From Syntrophomonas palmitatica JCM 14374 (lineage in GTDB: Bacteria > Bacillota > Syntrophomonadia > Syntrophomonadales > Syntrophomonadaceae): a stretch of DNA of 64,000 nt. Below are positions 45,182-54,556 of the stretch, piece by piece; position 1 is the first letter of the stretch; each line of letters opens with the position of its first letter. Both the position numbers and the translations under genes were made by a program. Location: NCBI RefSeq assembly GCF_001311885.1, contig NZ_BBCE01000019.1, positions 1-64,000 of the forward strand, written 5' to 3'. Under the pieces are notes generated by a model. That model made no database searches, was not told the origin of the DNA, and was given only the letters and a program-made list of their open reading frames with translations.

Positions 45182-46561
45182 CTATTTATCATTATCCTCA
45201 TGATTCTGTTCAGGCCAGGATACCAATTGACGAGGTATCCTGGATACCGATTCTAGAAATATTATCTCATCATCCTGGGTCGCGCCTAATTCTTTGAATC
45301 TGCGGGCCGCGACCAGCACACGGCTTTCTAATGAACCTGCCGCCTTATTGTAAGCCTCGATGGATTTTTCAAGTCCCTTTCTTATATCATTAAAATGACC
45401 AGCCATGGTAGCGATCCGGTTGTACAACAATTTTCCCAGTCCGCTTATTTCCCGGGCATTTTCGGCTATCTGCTCCTGCCGCCATCCATAGGCCACGACC
45501 ATTAATAGGGCTATCAGTGTTGTAGGCGTAGCCAATACAACCTTTTGCTGTGAAGCGTATTCGAGCAATGCCGGATCCTGTTCCAAAGCAGCACTGAAAA
45601 AGGATTCTCCGGGCACAAATAAAACTACAAATTCCGGGACCGGTTGAAATTGCTCCCAATAGCTTTTACTGGCCAGTTGATTGACATGGGTCTTAAGCTG
45701 CCTGGCATGGTCCTTCAATTTCTCCTGGCGTAAATTTTCCTCTTGTGATTCTATGGCATCCAGATATGCTTGTAGTGGAGTTTTGGCATCAATAATTATA
45801 TGCCTATTGTTAGGCATTTTTACAAGCAGGTCAGGACGCAAACGCCCGCTATCTGAACTTGCAGATACCTGTTCATAAAAATCACAGTACGGGGTCATCC
45901 CGGCTAATTCTACTGCCCGGCGCAGCTGCATTTCTCCCCAGCGTCCCCTTACCTGAGGCATACGCAGGGCTTTCACCAGTTTTGCTGTCTCCGTCTGCAG
46001 TTGTAGTTCGCTGCGTGCCAGATTTTCCAACTGCTGGCTAAGTCCTGAATAAGCAGCTATACGGTTTTTCTCCATTTGCTGCAGTTCCTGGTCCACCCTT
46101 TGCAATGAATTCTGTAATGGAGACACTAATTGGGAAATAGCCATCTGCCTTTTCTCCAGATCGTTTTTGGCTTTTTCCTGAAAGCTTTCTAAACTAGCCC
46201 TGGCCAGTTCTATAAATGACTGGTTGTTGTTATGCAAAGCCTGGGCAGACAGCGACCGGAAAACATCACTGAATTTATCCTGCGCCTCATGCAGTACCGC
46301 CATTTTCTCCTGCAGGATCTTCTCCTCTTGAGCAAGCTGCATCTGCAATTGTACCGTCTTTTCACGCAGTTCAGTGTTTATGGCCTGAAGTTCTTCTATT
46401 TTTCTATCCCGCTGGTGCAAAAGGTTCTCTAACTCCCCTAACCGCAAAGACTTTTCACGAACAACTGCGCGAGCCTGCAACATCCGGGCTGCAAAATAAG
46501 AACCTGAAAACGCCACGATTATGATGGCTATAATAATCAAAAGTATAAAATTAGTGTTCAC
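45182..46561 (-). CDS. rmuC: DNA recombination protein RmuC family
   Basis: 459-residue protein: one N-terminal membrane helix (about residues 3-22), a long coiled coil (about 25-180) and the RmuC nuclease-like domain (about 190-400; [39 protein letters not shown]). The family limits inversions or rearrangements in E. coli. The mechanism is unclear but the fold is PD-(D/E)XK-like. I use GTG 46561 after GAGAGGGGAG, not the longer frame from 46615. Confidence 0.92.
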   Translation of the reverse strand: MNTNFILLIIIAIIIVAFSGSYFAARMLQARAVVREKSLRLGELENLLHQRDRKIEELQAINTELREKTVQLQMQLAQEEKILQEKMAVLHEAQDKFSDVFRSLSAQALHNNNQSFIELARASLESFQEKAKNDLEKRQMAISQLVSPLQNSLQRVDQELQQMEKNRIAAYSGLSQQLENLARSELQLQTETAKLVKALRMPQVRGRWGEMQLRRAVELAGMTPYCDFYEQVSASSDSGRLRPDLLVKMPNNRHIIIDAKTPLQAYLDAIESQEENLRQEKLKDHARQLKTHVNQLASKSYWEQFQPVPEFVVLFVPGESFFSAALEQDPALLEYASQQKVVLATPTTLIALLMVVAYGWRQEQIAENAREISGLGKLLYNRIATMAGHFNDIRKGLEKSIEAYNKAAGSLESRVLVAARRFKELGATQDDEIIFLESVSRIPRQLVSWPEQNHEDNDK

Positions 46562-46663
46562 AGATTCTCCCCTCTCTTCTATAAAATGCCTGCAGACTGT
46601 GCGTATTGTCTGCATGTTACACCTCCAAACTAATTCATAAAGTAATTATTTGGAGGTGGTTTT

Positions 46664-46897
46664 ATGTTGCCACGTGACGGAGTTATCGCCCGTTATATAT
46701 TTGCTTTATGTTTCTTTTTATTAGGTTCACAAATGGTGACGGGTTGGTTATCGGCTGCCTGTGCGATCCTGGGTTGTGTAGAACTGGCTACGGCATTATT
46801 GCGTTATTCTCCGCTGTGTGAAATAATTAGCATTTATAACAGCAACAACCTAAAGCATAAATCTATATCCAATCTGAGCGAAGAAGAAACAAAATAA
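46664..46897 (+). CDS. small two-helix membrane protein (DUF2892-like)
   Basis: 77 residues. A short Arg-containing start (PRDGVIARYIFA) is followed by two hydrophobic helices with a GWLSAACAILGCVELATALL segment and RYSPLCEII, resembling the DUF2892/YgaP membrane module with its CPLY-like motif. The polar tail ends SEEETK. An excellent GGAGGTGG site precedes ATG 46664. Divergent from rmuC. Function unknown. Confidence 0.7.
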   Translation: MLPRDGVIARYIFALCFFLLGSQMVTGWLSAACAILGCVELATALLRYSPLCEIISIYNSNNLKHKSISNLSEEETK

Positions 46898-46920
46898 AGA
46901 TTGAGAACGGTTACGTTCGT

Positions 46921-47853
46921 TCAAACTCCGGTGCGAATGAAATGGTAATCATCCGGCTGGATAACCTGGCCCCACTTTTTTAAGCGCTGCAGGTGCTTTA
47001 ATATCATCATTTTATTCCAAAAAACCAAATGTTCAGTGCGAGGGGCCGGGTCATACACCAATCCCTGTTGGGCAATATCGTCAATAGTCCGAGGTTGGTC
47101 CAAAAAACTGAGTATATCCTCTTCCCTTTGCAAAGCAACTGCCAGATAATCACGCAGCAAAGCATCTACATTATCATTATTCCGCTTGAATACTCGGCGG
47201 TGCGAAGTCACCAGGATTTCAGGCTTTAACTCCATTATACGCTGTACTGATGTAATTACCTGGTCAAAATCCGAATACTCCTCACCATACCAGGGACCAC
47301 CCGGTGATAGATCTATATCGGCAGTAAACAGAATCCCCTCTTTTTCGAACCAAAATCCATAATGACCGTTTGTATGCCCGGGTATATGCACCGTCTCTAT
47401 TTTTGTCTTTCCACATGAGATTATATCTCCATCACTAAAAACACTATGGAGACTAATAGGACGAAATCCAGGTTTCTCTGGAACATCAGGCGGCAGATTA
47501 CTGCCCCCTGAAAACAGCTGTCTTTTGGGTTGACCCATCAGCATCTCCCAGCGCGCAAAACCACTGAAATCAAAGTATGCTTCTGGAGAACTATAAACTA
47601 GAGCTTCTTCGACTCCAGCCATAACGACTGCGCTTCTGAAGTAACCTAGACTGTGGGTATGGTCAAAATGATAATGGCTAAGACATATCCGTTCAACAGC
47701 AGAAGTGGGAATTTCACTGTATACCCGTCCCCCTGCGCCGGCATCGATTACAGTTTTAATATCATCATCAATAAAAATCGAATTACTGTAAGGAAAGGAT
47801 GCGCGTGGTTGGGGTCTTAATAATTTAATTGTATCCGTCAGATCAATAATCAT
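46921..47853 (-). CDS. metallo-beta-lactamase-fold hydrolase
   Basis: 310-residue MBL protein. The zinc motif SHYHFDHTHS (HxHxDH) lies near residue 57, later His and Asp are in IPGHTNGHYGF and FTADIDLSPGG, and there is a C-terminal helical tail. The arrangement resembles glyoxalase II-like or lactonase-type hydrolases, but the substrate cannot be inferred. Monocistronic. Confidence 0.88.
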   Translation of the reverse strand: MIIDLTDTIKLLRPQPRASFPYSNSIFIDDDIKTVIDAGAGGRVYSEIPTSAVERICLSHYHFDHTHSLGYFRSAVVMAGVEEALVYSSPEAYFDFSGFARWEMLMGQPKRQLFSGGSNLPPDVPEKPGFRPISLHSVFSDGDIISCGKTKIETVHIPGHTNGHYGFWFEKEGILFTADIDLSPGGPWYGEEYSDFDQVITSVQRIMELKPEILVTSHRRVFKRNNDNVDALLRDYLAVALQREEDILSFLDQPRTIDDIAQQGLVYDPAPRTEHLVFWNKMMILKHLQRLKKWGQVIQPDDYHFIRTGV

Positions 47854-47885
47854 TTGAAATCACCGCAGCTCAACAAATAGCAATA

Positions 47886-47906
47886 AGCCCGGGCTTTTCC
47901 CGGGCT
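47886..47906 (-). terminator. GC-rich hairpin upstream of the MBL gene
   Basis: AGCCCGGG/CCCGGGCT with a five-base loop and a weak T-rich tail on the minus strand. It probably ends transcription of the hypothetical gene at 48050-48448. Confidence 0.6.
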
Positions 47907-48049
47907 CAGAGCATCGATAAAAGCGAATTTCATTTATTTACAAACCTGTTCAATCAGCGCAGCTAATATACGCCTTGTTCGCAGAATTTGCTTATTCCTC
48001 GGCATTTACCTAAAACGTCTGTTCTGCTGTAATAGAATATGTGTAAAGT

Positions 48050-48448
48050 TTATTCCAATTTATCCAGCATCTCCAGTACCATATCAAAAAAGTAGCTGAT
48101 ATCTTCCTTATCGTTAACTCCGGCTTTAAATCCTATTTCCGGGAACCTGCTGCTGCCATTTATCTGCACATTCACCTGGTAGGAGGATGAATCAATTTCC
48201 TCATCTCCAATATCCTGTTCAATATCATCCCAGTTTTCCTCAAATGCTGCTTCTGCCCCCAGTATTTCCTCCAGGGGCTGGGTATCAAGATTTTCTGTAT
48301 TGTCTATAATTTGAGCTACTATCCATAAAACATCTGTGTAGGACATTTCCAACTCTTCACACAGCTGCATAATCTCATTGGCCACTGGCGTAATTCTCAA
48401 GAGATCTGATAAACTAACCGGGTCGCCTTTGCTCCATTTCCTTTTCAT
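48050..48448 (-). CDS. hypothetical acidic protein
   Basis: 132 residues from ATG 48448, which follows GGAGGTGG. A basic start (MKRKWSKGD) leads into a helical region around RITPVANEIMQLCEEL. An acidic stretch (about residues 75-95) and a C-terminal segment with strand-like VNVQINGSS follow, ending in DMVLEMLDKLE. I do not recognise the family. No membrane segment or signal peptide. Confidence 0.65.
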   Translation of the reverse strand: MKRKWSKGDPVSLSDLLRITPVANEIMQLCEELEMSYTDVLWIVAQIIDNTENLDTQPLEEILGAEAAFEENWDDIEQDIGDEEIDSSSYQVNVQINGSSRFPEIGFKAGVNDKEDISYFFDMVLEMLDKLE

Positions 48449-48689
48449 AGTCCCACCTCCGCATCTATTTGCCGCAAACCGATCCCATACGGATTTTACG
48501 GGTAACTGCAAGTTCTACTGGACAAAGCCGAGCTCCCTTATAACACAGTACATTGTACTCTCATTACATAGATTATATGTGAAGCCCCTGTTAAAAACCA
48601 TTAAATAAATTAGGTAATTGCTAATCTATTTTCCGGTTTTACTCACAGATTATTAGTTTAATATAAAATCTTTCCCCTTTCAAGAGCAA

Positions 48690-48980
48690 TTAATCTTCAT
48701 ATAGTTTAGCAATTGCTTCACGTTGTTCCTGTCGCAGTTTCTGTACCTGCGGATTAATAAATCGTTTTAAACGACTCTTATTATTTATTATATATTCCTC
48801 AATCTGTTCTAATTTTAGATCAGGACCGCAGCGATTTGCTCTTATACCGACACAGTAATCACTTTGCAGGTAAAACAAAAGCTCACCGCGATGCTCCCTG
48901 CCATCTATAACAAAAATCGCCTCTCCTGCCGCAACATTTCGGTCAATCATTCTTAAGTTGATTACTTCCAGTAATTCCAC
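48690..48980 (-). CDS. hypothetical protein
   Basis: 96 residues from GTG 48980, seven bases after GGAGAGGTG. The sequence alternates predicted strands (EAIFVIDGREHRGELLFYL) with a basic C-terminal helix rich in Arg, Lys and Gln. Two cysteines only. No family recognised. The basic tail could bind nucleic acid, but this is speculation. Confidence 0.6.
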   Translation of the reverse strand: MELLEVINLRMIDRNVAAGEAIFVIDGREHRGELLFYLQSDYCVGIRANRCGPDLKLEQIEEYIINNKSRLKRFINPQVQKLRQEQREAIAKLYED

Positions 48981-49255
48981 GAACAAACACCTCTCCAGCA
49001 TATACTTAATTTAATATTCGCTATAACATGCACTCTTCCTGCCAGTAATTTTTGCACTGAATAAAATAAGAAGCAAGGGTATTTTTCATTAATTCATTTC
49101 AAATATTTTCCCTAACCCGGATATCCTTGTCTATAAAATATTTTTTCGGTAATATAGTATTATAGGTGGTTTTGGTGGTACAATTTCCTACCAATGGGCC
49201 TATTTCTTTTGCGATTTGATAGGCTTCGTTAGTTATGCCGAAAGGAGCATGTTAT

Positions 49256-49519
49256 TTGGACTTTACAGCAGCTATTTATAAACGTGATGATCTAACCTGT
49301 GTGGTAGTAATCGTGAAGAAAGAAATTATTAAGGATAAGTATGAATCAGAACAAGCCAGTCAGCTGTTTGGCAAATTGTTTCCTTTGATGCCAGTAGTAT
49401 TAATGGCTCAGGATTATCGCGGCGACGGTATGTTTTACGGTCCTAAAGATATAGTACACGTATTATCCAAGATCAAACCCGAACATATGCCCTGGAAGAA
49501 GTATTCAGTAAAGGATTAA
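49256..49519 (+). CDS. hypothetical protein
   Basis: 87 residues, probably starting at TTG 49256 (AAAGGAG eight bases upstream), giving MDFTAAIYKRDDLTCVVVIVKK. An upstream ATG 49235 has no ribosome binding site. Compact alpha/beta composition with the Gly-rich YRGDGMFYGPKDIVHVL. No family recognised. It is followed 84 bases later by the S24-like regulator. Confidence 0.6.
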   Translation: MDFTAAIYKRDDLTCVVVIVKKEIIKDKYESEQASQLFGKLFPLMPVVLMAQDYRGDGMFYGPKDIVHVLSKIKPEHMPWKKYSVKD

Positions 49520-49603
49520 CCCCGGGCAACGTAGTATATAATAGTCGCAGATTATTGGCTGTATTGATTTTTATATGATATGGGTTGCTGGAGGTATTTA
49601 TTA

Positions 49604-50386
49604 ATGAAGTTTGATGAACGGCTGAAACAATTAAGGATTGAAAAGGGTCTCAGCGAAAAAGAACTGGCGGAAGAACTCATGACTACGGAGACTACAGTAA
49701 GGCTTTGGGAAAAAGGCAAGCTGGATGTTAATCTGGAGATGTTGGAAAAACTTGCGGAGTATTTTGACGTATCCACCAAGTTTCTGCTGGGTACTGTAAT
49801 GGAAAATCTCCCTCCAGAAGAAGCTGTTCAGAGTTATCGAATTGCCCGAGAACTTTCCAAAGCGAGACAACAAGAAAAAATGCAGAAAATGATGCAAGAA
49901 GCTGCGATTGATCCTCCCCGGCAAACTCAACCGGCTGAAGATTCACCAGTTGAATCATTTACCCTGGAGGATGAATTCCAAACACTTCATGCCAGTACAG
50001 TCGCTGTTTATAGTAAGATTTCCGGCAGCGATCCGGCGGAATGGGTGAATTTTATAGAGGATTACTGGCCGATAGGAACGGCTATCACCAATATGTATGG
50101 CAATGACCTTAATAATTACTTTTACCTGCGGGTTGACGGCGATCGCATGAAACCTACCCTCTTAAAAGGTGAAGTGGTCCTGGTACGCAAACAAAGCAGT
50201 GTTCATAATAACGAAGTAGCTGTGCTGTTATGCGATTGGGGAGAATCAATTATAGCCCGTGTAACACATACTCCCGATAAAATTGTGTTATACTTCGATA
50301 ATCAAGCATACCCTGCTCAGGTGTATGATTCTGCTAATTGTTTGGTACTTGGCAAAGTGCTGTGGAAGTCAAACGCTCCCCAATAA
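49604..50386 (+). CDS. XRE regulator with inactive S24/LexA-like C-terminal domain
   Basis: 260 residues. An N-terminal helix-turn-helix of the Cro/CI type (about 5-62; ELAEELMTTETTVRLWEKGK), a Glu/Gln-rich linker, and a C-terminal domain that aligns with LexA/CI peptidase folds (about 165-260). At the serine nucleophile position the motif reads GDRMKPTLLKGEVVLV, where active members have GDSMxP, and the usual Lys region reads IIARVT. Self-cleavage therefore looks lost, leaving a constitutive or ligand-controlled DNA-binding protein. GGAGG lies before ATG 49604. Confidence 0.85.
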   Translation: MKFDERLKQLRIEKGLSEKELAEELMTTETTVRLWEKGKLDVNLEMLEKLAEYFDVSTKFLLGTVMENLPPEEAVQSYRIARELSKARQQEKMQKMMQEAAIDPPRQTQPAEDSPVESFTLEDEFQTLHASTVAVYSKISGSDPAEWVNFIEDYWPIGTAITNMYGNDLNNYFYLRVDGDRMKPTLLKGEVVLVRKQSSVHNNEVAVLLCDWGESIIARVTHTPDKIVLYFDNQAYPAQVYDSANCLVLGKVLWKSNAPQ

Positions 50387-50397
50387 CATGACAGCAA

Positions 50398-50433
50398 AAA
50401 CCCCCTGTTTTTTAAGGACAGGGGGTTTAGTTT
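50398..50433 (+). terminator. intrinsic terminator after the XRE regulator
   Basis: AAACCCCCTG/CAGGGGGTTT stem with an 11-base loop and AGTTTTT tail. Confidence 0.9.
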
Positions 50434-50438
50434 TTGTC

Positions 50439-50527
50439 TGGTGCCCGGAGCCGGGGTCGAACCGGCACGATTGTCACCAATCGACGGATTTTAAGTCCGT
50501 TGCGTCTGCCTGTTCCGCCATCCGGGC
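50439..50527 (-). tRNA. tRNA-Leu (UAA)
   Basis: Class II tRNA on the minus strand. Acceptor GCCCGGA/TCCGGGC, anticodon loop CTTAAAA (anticodon TAA), long variable arm, T-arm GTTCGAC and encoded CCA. Confidence 0.95.
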
Positions 50528-50734
50528 ATTAATATCACAAAAAAGAGTTTAACAGATAAATACTAATTTATCAAGGCCACTAGCTGGTATTTCAGTTTGC
50601 CTTACGTTAATCAGTAACCAACTATCGCAGTTGACACATAATGCGACACAGCTTATCTGTTATTGCTGACATATCGCTTCATTCATTTGCGAGCGTTAGC
50701 GAAGCTATCTATTTTAACCTTAAAATAACATGTA

Positions 50735-51757
50735 TCAGGCAAATATATCCTCTAATTTCGCTCTCTGCTCTGGATTTCCAATGATGACCAGTTTTCCGCC
50801 GGCTTGTATTTTAGCTTCCGGCCCCGGGTTATACAGCCATTGCCCCTCTTTGTCCTGCAGGGCAATGGGAAAAAGTCCTGCTATTTTCCAAAAATCCACA
50901 TCCGCGAGTCTCTTGCCAATATAGCGTGTTTTCTCGCTTATGTTTATTTCTTCCACCCTCAAGTTTTTATCTTTGTCCCTTAACATTATATCCAGGAAAC
51001 TAACTGCCATGGGGCGAATCATTTCAGAAGCCATCCTCAAACCGCCGATCTGGTTAGGAGAAACTACCGAATCCGCGCCGGCTTTGCGCAGCTTATCTAT
51101 CATGCGGCTGTCCTTACAGCGAGATATAATCCTTAAGTTTTCGCACATTTGTCGGGAATAGAGGGTAATAACCAGGTTGTCTTTATCCTCCATAACACAG
51201 GCAATAAGTCCGCGTGCTTTTTCAATTCCGGCCTTAATAAGATTCTCGTCATGTGTTGCGTCACCGTTTATTATATAGAAATCCGGAGAATCAATTTCCC
51301 TTTCCAGTAACGCTGCACGTTCGGAGTTGATTTCAATGGCAACTATGGGACGCCCAGTAGCAATACACTCCCGTACAATATGTATGCCGGTTTCTCCGCA
51401 GCCACACAGTATATAATGATTTTCAAGCTTCTGAATTAATTTAGCCATTTTATTCCTCCTAAAAATATGCAAGAGATTTCCTTCTACCAGCAGAGCGGTA
51501 ACATTTGAAGTAACCAATAGAAAACCTGCCGCCCCGCATATAATAAGAATCATTGTAAAGATCCTGCCGCTGGGATTATTGGATAAATCAAATATTTCCC
51601 CGTATCCTACACTGGCTATGGTAATTATGGTCATATATGCGCAATCCAGCCAGCTTGCAGTACCTTTCATTATTATGTAATATCCAATAGTTCCCACTAG
51701 AATAATAATAAATAGTAACTGCACCGTCCAAATTACTTTTTTGCATATTTGTTTCAA
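50735..51757 (-). CDS. potassium channel with RCK (TrkA-N/TrkA-C) domains
   Basis: 340 residues. Two membrane helices (about 8-30 and 65-85) flank a pore loop with the filter SVGYGE (canonical TVGYGD). An RCK N-terminal Rossmann domain (about 112-230; YILCGCGETGIHIV and IVAIE) and a TrkA-C domain (about 250-340) follow. This is the MthK-like layout of ligand-gated K+ channels. The Ser and Glu changes in the filter are tolerated in relatives. The start is TTG 51757 behind GGGGGG. Confidence 0.9.
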   Translation of the reverse strand: MKQICKKVIWTVQLLFIIILVGTIGYYIIMKGTASWLDCAYMTIITIASVGYGEIFDLSNNPSGRIFTMILIICGAAGFLLVTSNVTALLVEGNLLHIFRRNKMAKLIQKLENHYILCGCGETGIHIVRECIATGRPIVAIEINSERAALLEREIDSPDFYIINGDATHDENLIKAGIEKARGLIACVMEDKDNLVITLYSRQMCENLRIISRCKDSRMIDKLRKAGADSVVSPNQIGGLRMASEMIRPMAVSFLDIMLRDKDKNLRVEEINISEKTRYIGKRLADVDFWKIAGLFPIALQDKEGQWLYNPGPEAKIQAGGKLVIIGNPEQRAKLEDIFA

Positions 51758-52009
51758 GAGACGCCCCCCGGTTGTTCCGATTACTTATATTACCTCATAT
51801 CAGCCTCTGCAGAGAAGCCGCGTCAAGTTGCTCGCAAAACCCAAATTTGCGGTGTAGTTAAAGGCATAACGTGAGTGATAAATAATTCAATTTGTGTATT
51901 CCATATTCCTGCCACAATTTCCTTATAATTATTTTATTGTACTGTTTAATAATCATGTTTGAGTATATTTGGTGATTTACGCCCGGGGGCAAAAATACCC
52001 TCTAATATG

Positions 52010-52039
52010 TTGACTATTAAAATAGGTGATGGTAAAATA
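52010..52039 (+). promoter_or_regulatory. promoter of the Asp-Phe-Gly-Cys tRNA cluster
   Basis: TTGACT, an 18-base spacer and TAAAAT, ending 12 bases before tRNA-Asp. A second candidate -10, TATAAT, lies just downstream with longer spacing. Confidence 0.6.
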
Positions 52040-52051
52040 TAATTCGTTGCG

Positions 52052-52126
52052 GAGCCGTGGTGTAGCGGTGAACATGCCGGCCTGTCACGCCGGAGATCGA
52101 GGGTTCAAATCCCTTCGGCTTCGCCA
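52052..52126 (+). tRNA. tRNA-Asp (GUC)
   Basis: Acceptor GGAGCCG/CGGCTTC, anticodon stem CCGGC/GCCGG with loop CTGTCAC (anticodon GTC), encoded CCA. First of four plus-strand tRNA genes. Confidence 0.96.
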
Positions 52127-52131
52127 TATTA

Positions 52132-52207
<76 letters not shown>

Positions 52208-52214
52208 TGAATAA

Positions 52215-52289
52215 GCGGAAGTGGCTCAGTGGTAGAGCATCGCCTTGCCAAGGCGAGGGTCGCGAGTTCGAATCTCGTCTTCCGCTCCA
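52215..52289 (+). tRNA. tRNA-Gly (GCC)
   Basis: Acceptor GCGGAAG/CTTCCGC, anticodon loop TTGCCAA (anticodon GCC), T-arm TTCGAAT, encoded CCA. A weak AGCGC/GCGCT hairpin with a T tail follows at about 52299-52321. Confidence 0.96.
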
Positions 52290-52387
52290 GAAAAAACAGC
52301 GCTGCTTAATGTGGCGCTTTTCATTTCCTGTCCGAGAACTTAAGCCTTGCTAGTATTCTTGGATGCTGATATAATAATACTTGCTTT

Positions 52388-52463
52388 GGGCGGGTGGCGA
52401 AGAGGCTAACGCTGCGGTCTGCAAAACCGCCATCCACCGGTTCGAATCCGGTCCCGCCCTCCA
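52388..52463 (+). tRNA. tRNA-Cys (GCA)
   Basis: Acceptor GGGCGGG/CCCGCCC, anticodon loop CTGCAAA (anticodon GCA), T-arm TTCGAAT, encoded CCA. Confidence 0.95.
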
Positions 52464-52473
52464 TACAAAAACG

Positions 52474-52507
52474 AAAGCGCTTGATGCTTAATGCATAAGC
52501 GCTTTTT
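52474..52507 (+). terminator. intrinsic terminator of the tRNA cluster
   Basis: AAAGCGCTT/AAGCGCTTT stem with T5 tail, ten bases after tRNA-Cys. Confidence 0.9.
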
Positions 52508-52517
52508 GTTATTAGCC

Positions 52518-52558
52518 CCAGATTAACACAATTTATCGCAGGTTTTTCATCTGTGGGA
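52518..52558. repeat. dispersed intergenic repeat, copy 4 (degenerate inverted pair)
   Basis: CCAGATTAACACAATT and, 13 bases on, TCATCTGTGGGA: the same motif in both orientations, as at 55782-55856. It is located at the 3' end of the flavoprotein gene and includes its last few codons. Confidence 0.4.
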
Positions 52559-53440
52559 TAAGACAAAATTCTTCTCTGAAACATAGCGGGCGGCATTTAA
52601 GCCAGCCACCTGCCCTTCTCCTACTGATTTGGCCACCTGATAAGGGGCTCCGGTACAATCACCAGCCGCAAATATACCTGGAATATTGGTTTCCTGCTGG
52701 CGATTCACCTTAATATGTTTATCATCAAGTTCCAAACCAGATATTAAGCGTTCTGGAGATGTTTCACCGCCCAAAATGAAGATCCCATCCAATTCAAGCC
52801 TCTGATTATCCTTAAATACTAAACCCTCCACATATTCCTGCCCCAATATTTTAGCGGGTTTATTATATATTATCTCTACCCTCTGATCTAAAACACCGAT
52901 CCCTTTATATAGCGGTAAATAATAAACCTTATGGCATATTTCCGCCATAAAATTGGCTTCATGTTCGGCTTCAGAACTGTGAGCAATTATAATTATATCT
53001 TTGCCCCTGTACAAAGGGCCATCACATGTGGCACAATAGCCCAAACCTTTCCCTAAATAGCTCTCTTCGGCGGGCAGAGTCTCCTTATATGGAATGCCTG
53101 TTGCAATAATTATACTGCGGGTTGTGATTATTTCTTCACCAGCCAGTATTTTAAACCAGCCGTTCTCTTCCATAATGCTGTCAGCTTTCATGCTGGTACG
53201 TTCAAGATTCATTTTATCAACATGATCCATGAAGCTGTCTAACAATTCCTGGCCAGTAATACCGGGCAGGCCCAGATAATTATTAATTAATTGTGCCTTA
53301 TGCAAAGGAGGGCTGCATAGTGCAGCCCCGACAATAATTACCCGTTTGTTTCTGATTCTGGCATTAACCGCTGCAGACAATCCCGCTGGGCCACAGCCCA
53401 ATATAACAATATCGTAAAGTGACTGCTCCAATACCTTCAC
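52547..53440 (-). CDS. thioredoxin-reductase-like flavoprotein lacking the NADPH motifs
   Basis: 297-residue low-Mr thioredoxin reductase fold. FAD motif GCGPAGLSAA at the N-terminus, redox pair CATC (near residue 135) and C-terminal FAD motif GIFAAGDC are intact. The NADPH-domain signatures are not: the position of GGGDSAxEEA reads IAHSSEAEHEA, and the HRRxxxR region reads YLPLYKGIG. This is the pattern of ferredoxin-dependent or other non-NADPH thioredoxin reductases known from clostridia. The electron donor is inferred, not seen. No thioredoxin gene is adjacent. AGGTATTGG lies near the start. Confidence 0.85.
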   Translation of the reverse strand: MKVLEQSLYDIVILGCGPAGLSAAVNARIRNKRVIIVGAALCSPPLHKAQLINNYLGLPGITGQELLDSFMDHVDKMNLERTSMKADSIMEENGWFKILAGEEIITTRSIIIATGIPYKETLPAEESYLGKGLGYCATCDGPLYRGKDIIIIAHSSEAEHEANFMAEICHKVYYLPLYKGIGVLDQRVEIIYNKPAKILGQEYVEGLVFKDNQRLELDGIFILGGETSPERLISGLELDDKHIKVNRQQETNIPGIFAAGDCTGAPYQVAKSVGEGQVAGLNAARYVSEKNFVLSHR

Positions 53441-53502
53441 CTCGATTTTAATTCTACATATAATTTTTATCTGCAGGATTAAATATTATGTGTATTAAAT
53501 AA

Positions 53503-54330
53503 CTATATTTCGTAGGCTATACGACGCAATTCCTCTATCAAGCTGGTTAATTCCTGTACACTGGCGGTAATCTCTTCGCTGGCGGCCGCCTGCTCTTCAC
53601 TGGATTTGACTGTTATCTCCGAACCACGAATCGCTGCGGTAATTTTATCCTGTATATCCTGAGTGAGTCTGCGTATTTCCATGGCAGTAGTTTTAGAGCT
53701 TTCAGACAGTTTGCGTATCTCCTCCGCTACCACCCCAAAGCCCTTGCCGGCATCTCCGGCTCGCGCTGCTTCTATGGCGGCATTTAAACCCAACATCTTG
53801 GTTTGATCAGCAATTGTCTTTATGTAATCCAGGGTATTAACGATTTCTACTGCACTCTGTCGGATGTTAATTATTTCCTCGTATAAAGCTCTCTGACTGC
53901 TGTTTATTTCACCTGCCGCCGTGGCGTTTTCCTCAATAGCCGCAGAAATTTCGTGCATACCGGTCTGGTAGGTATCAGACATCCGGCGCAAGGCATAAGC
54001 ATTATCTCGTTTCAAAGCCGTCCCGATGGTTCCCACCACCTTGGAGCTATCTTCATCATCAAAAACTGGTGCACAGTGTACCTTCAATGCTATTCCATAA
54101 AAGCTTTCATCCAGTTCAATCTCCAAAGGTTTCTTGCTTTGAATTACTTTATCTGCTGCCCCGCCTTTGGCAAAAGCTTCTCCAACCTTTACAAACGGAA
54201 CATCAAAACTATGTGTATCTTTAAATAAAAATTTTTCAAGGTCAGTTGAATAGAACGTTATATTTTTGGGAAATATCGTATAGGCCTTGGAAATAAACTC
54301 CGGAAAATCGTCAAGTAACCGGCTGCCCAT
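53503..54330 (-). CDS. soluble methyl-accepting chemotaxis-like protein
   Basis: 275 residues with no membrane helix. A PAS-like sensor region (about residues 1-105; around [18 protein letters not shown]) precedes a short signalling domain with the tip [22 protein letters not shown] and a coiled coil rich in Ala/Glu/Ser. Probably a cytosolic receptor for redox state or a small ligand, as in other clostridial soluble MCPs. GGGAGGAGT before ATG 54330. Confidence 0.92.
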   Translation of the reverse strand: MGSRLLDDFPEFISKAYTIFPKNITFYSTDLEKFLFKDTHSFDVPFVKVGEAFAKGGAADKVIQSKKPLEIELDESFYGIALKVHCAPVFDDEDSSKVVGTIGTALKRDNAYALRRMSDTYQTGMHEISAAIEENATAAGEINSSQRALYEEIINIRQSAVEIVNTLDYIKTIADQTKMLGLNAAIEAARAGDAGKGFGVVAEEIRKLSESSKTTAMEIRRLTQDIQDKITAAIRGSEITVKSSEEQAAASEEITASVQELTSLIEELRRIAYEI

Positions 54331-54556
54331 AATAACACTCCTCCCTGTTTATTATATATCTGCAAAATTATCTTCATAATATTTCGTCATCTCAGTAAGT
54401 TATTCCTTTAAAATCATTCAAATATTAGCGGCTTATTTTGTACAGCCGATGCGAATGTTTATGATTTTTATGAACCTTTCATACCAGTAAAAATAATTGT
54501 TAATCAAATAAAATGATATACTTAGAAATATTACAGAGATGATGGAGTTGAATTTC

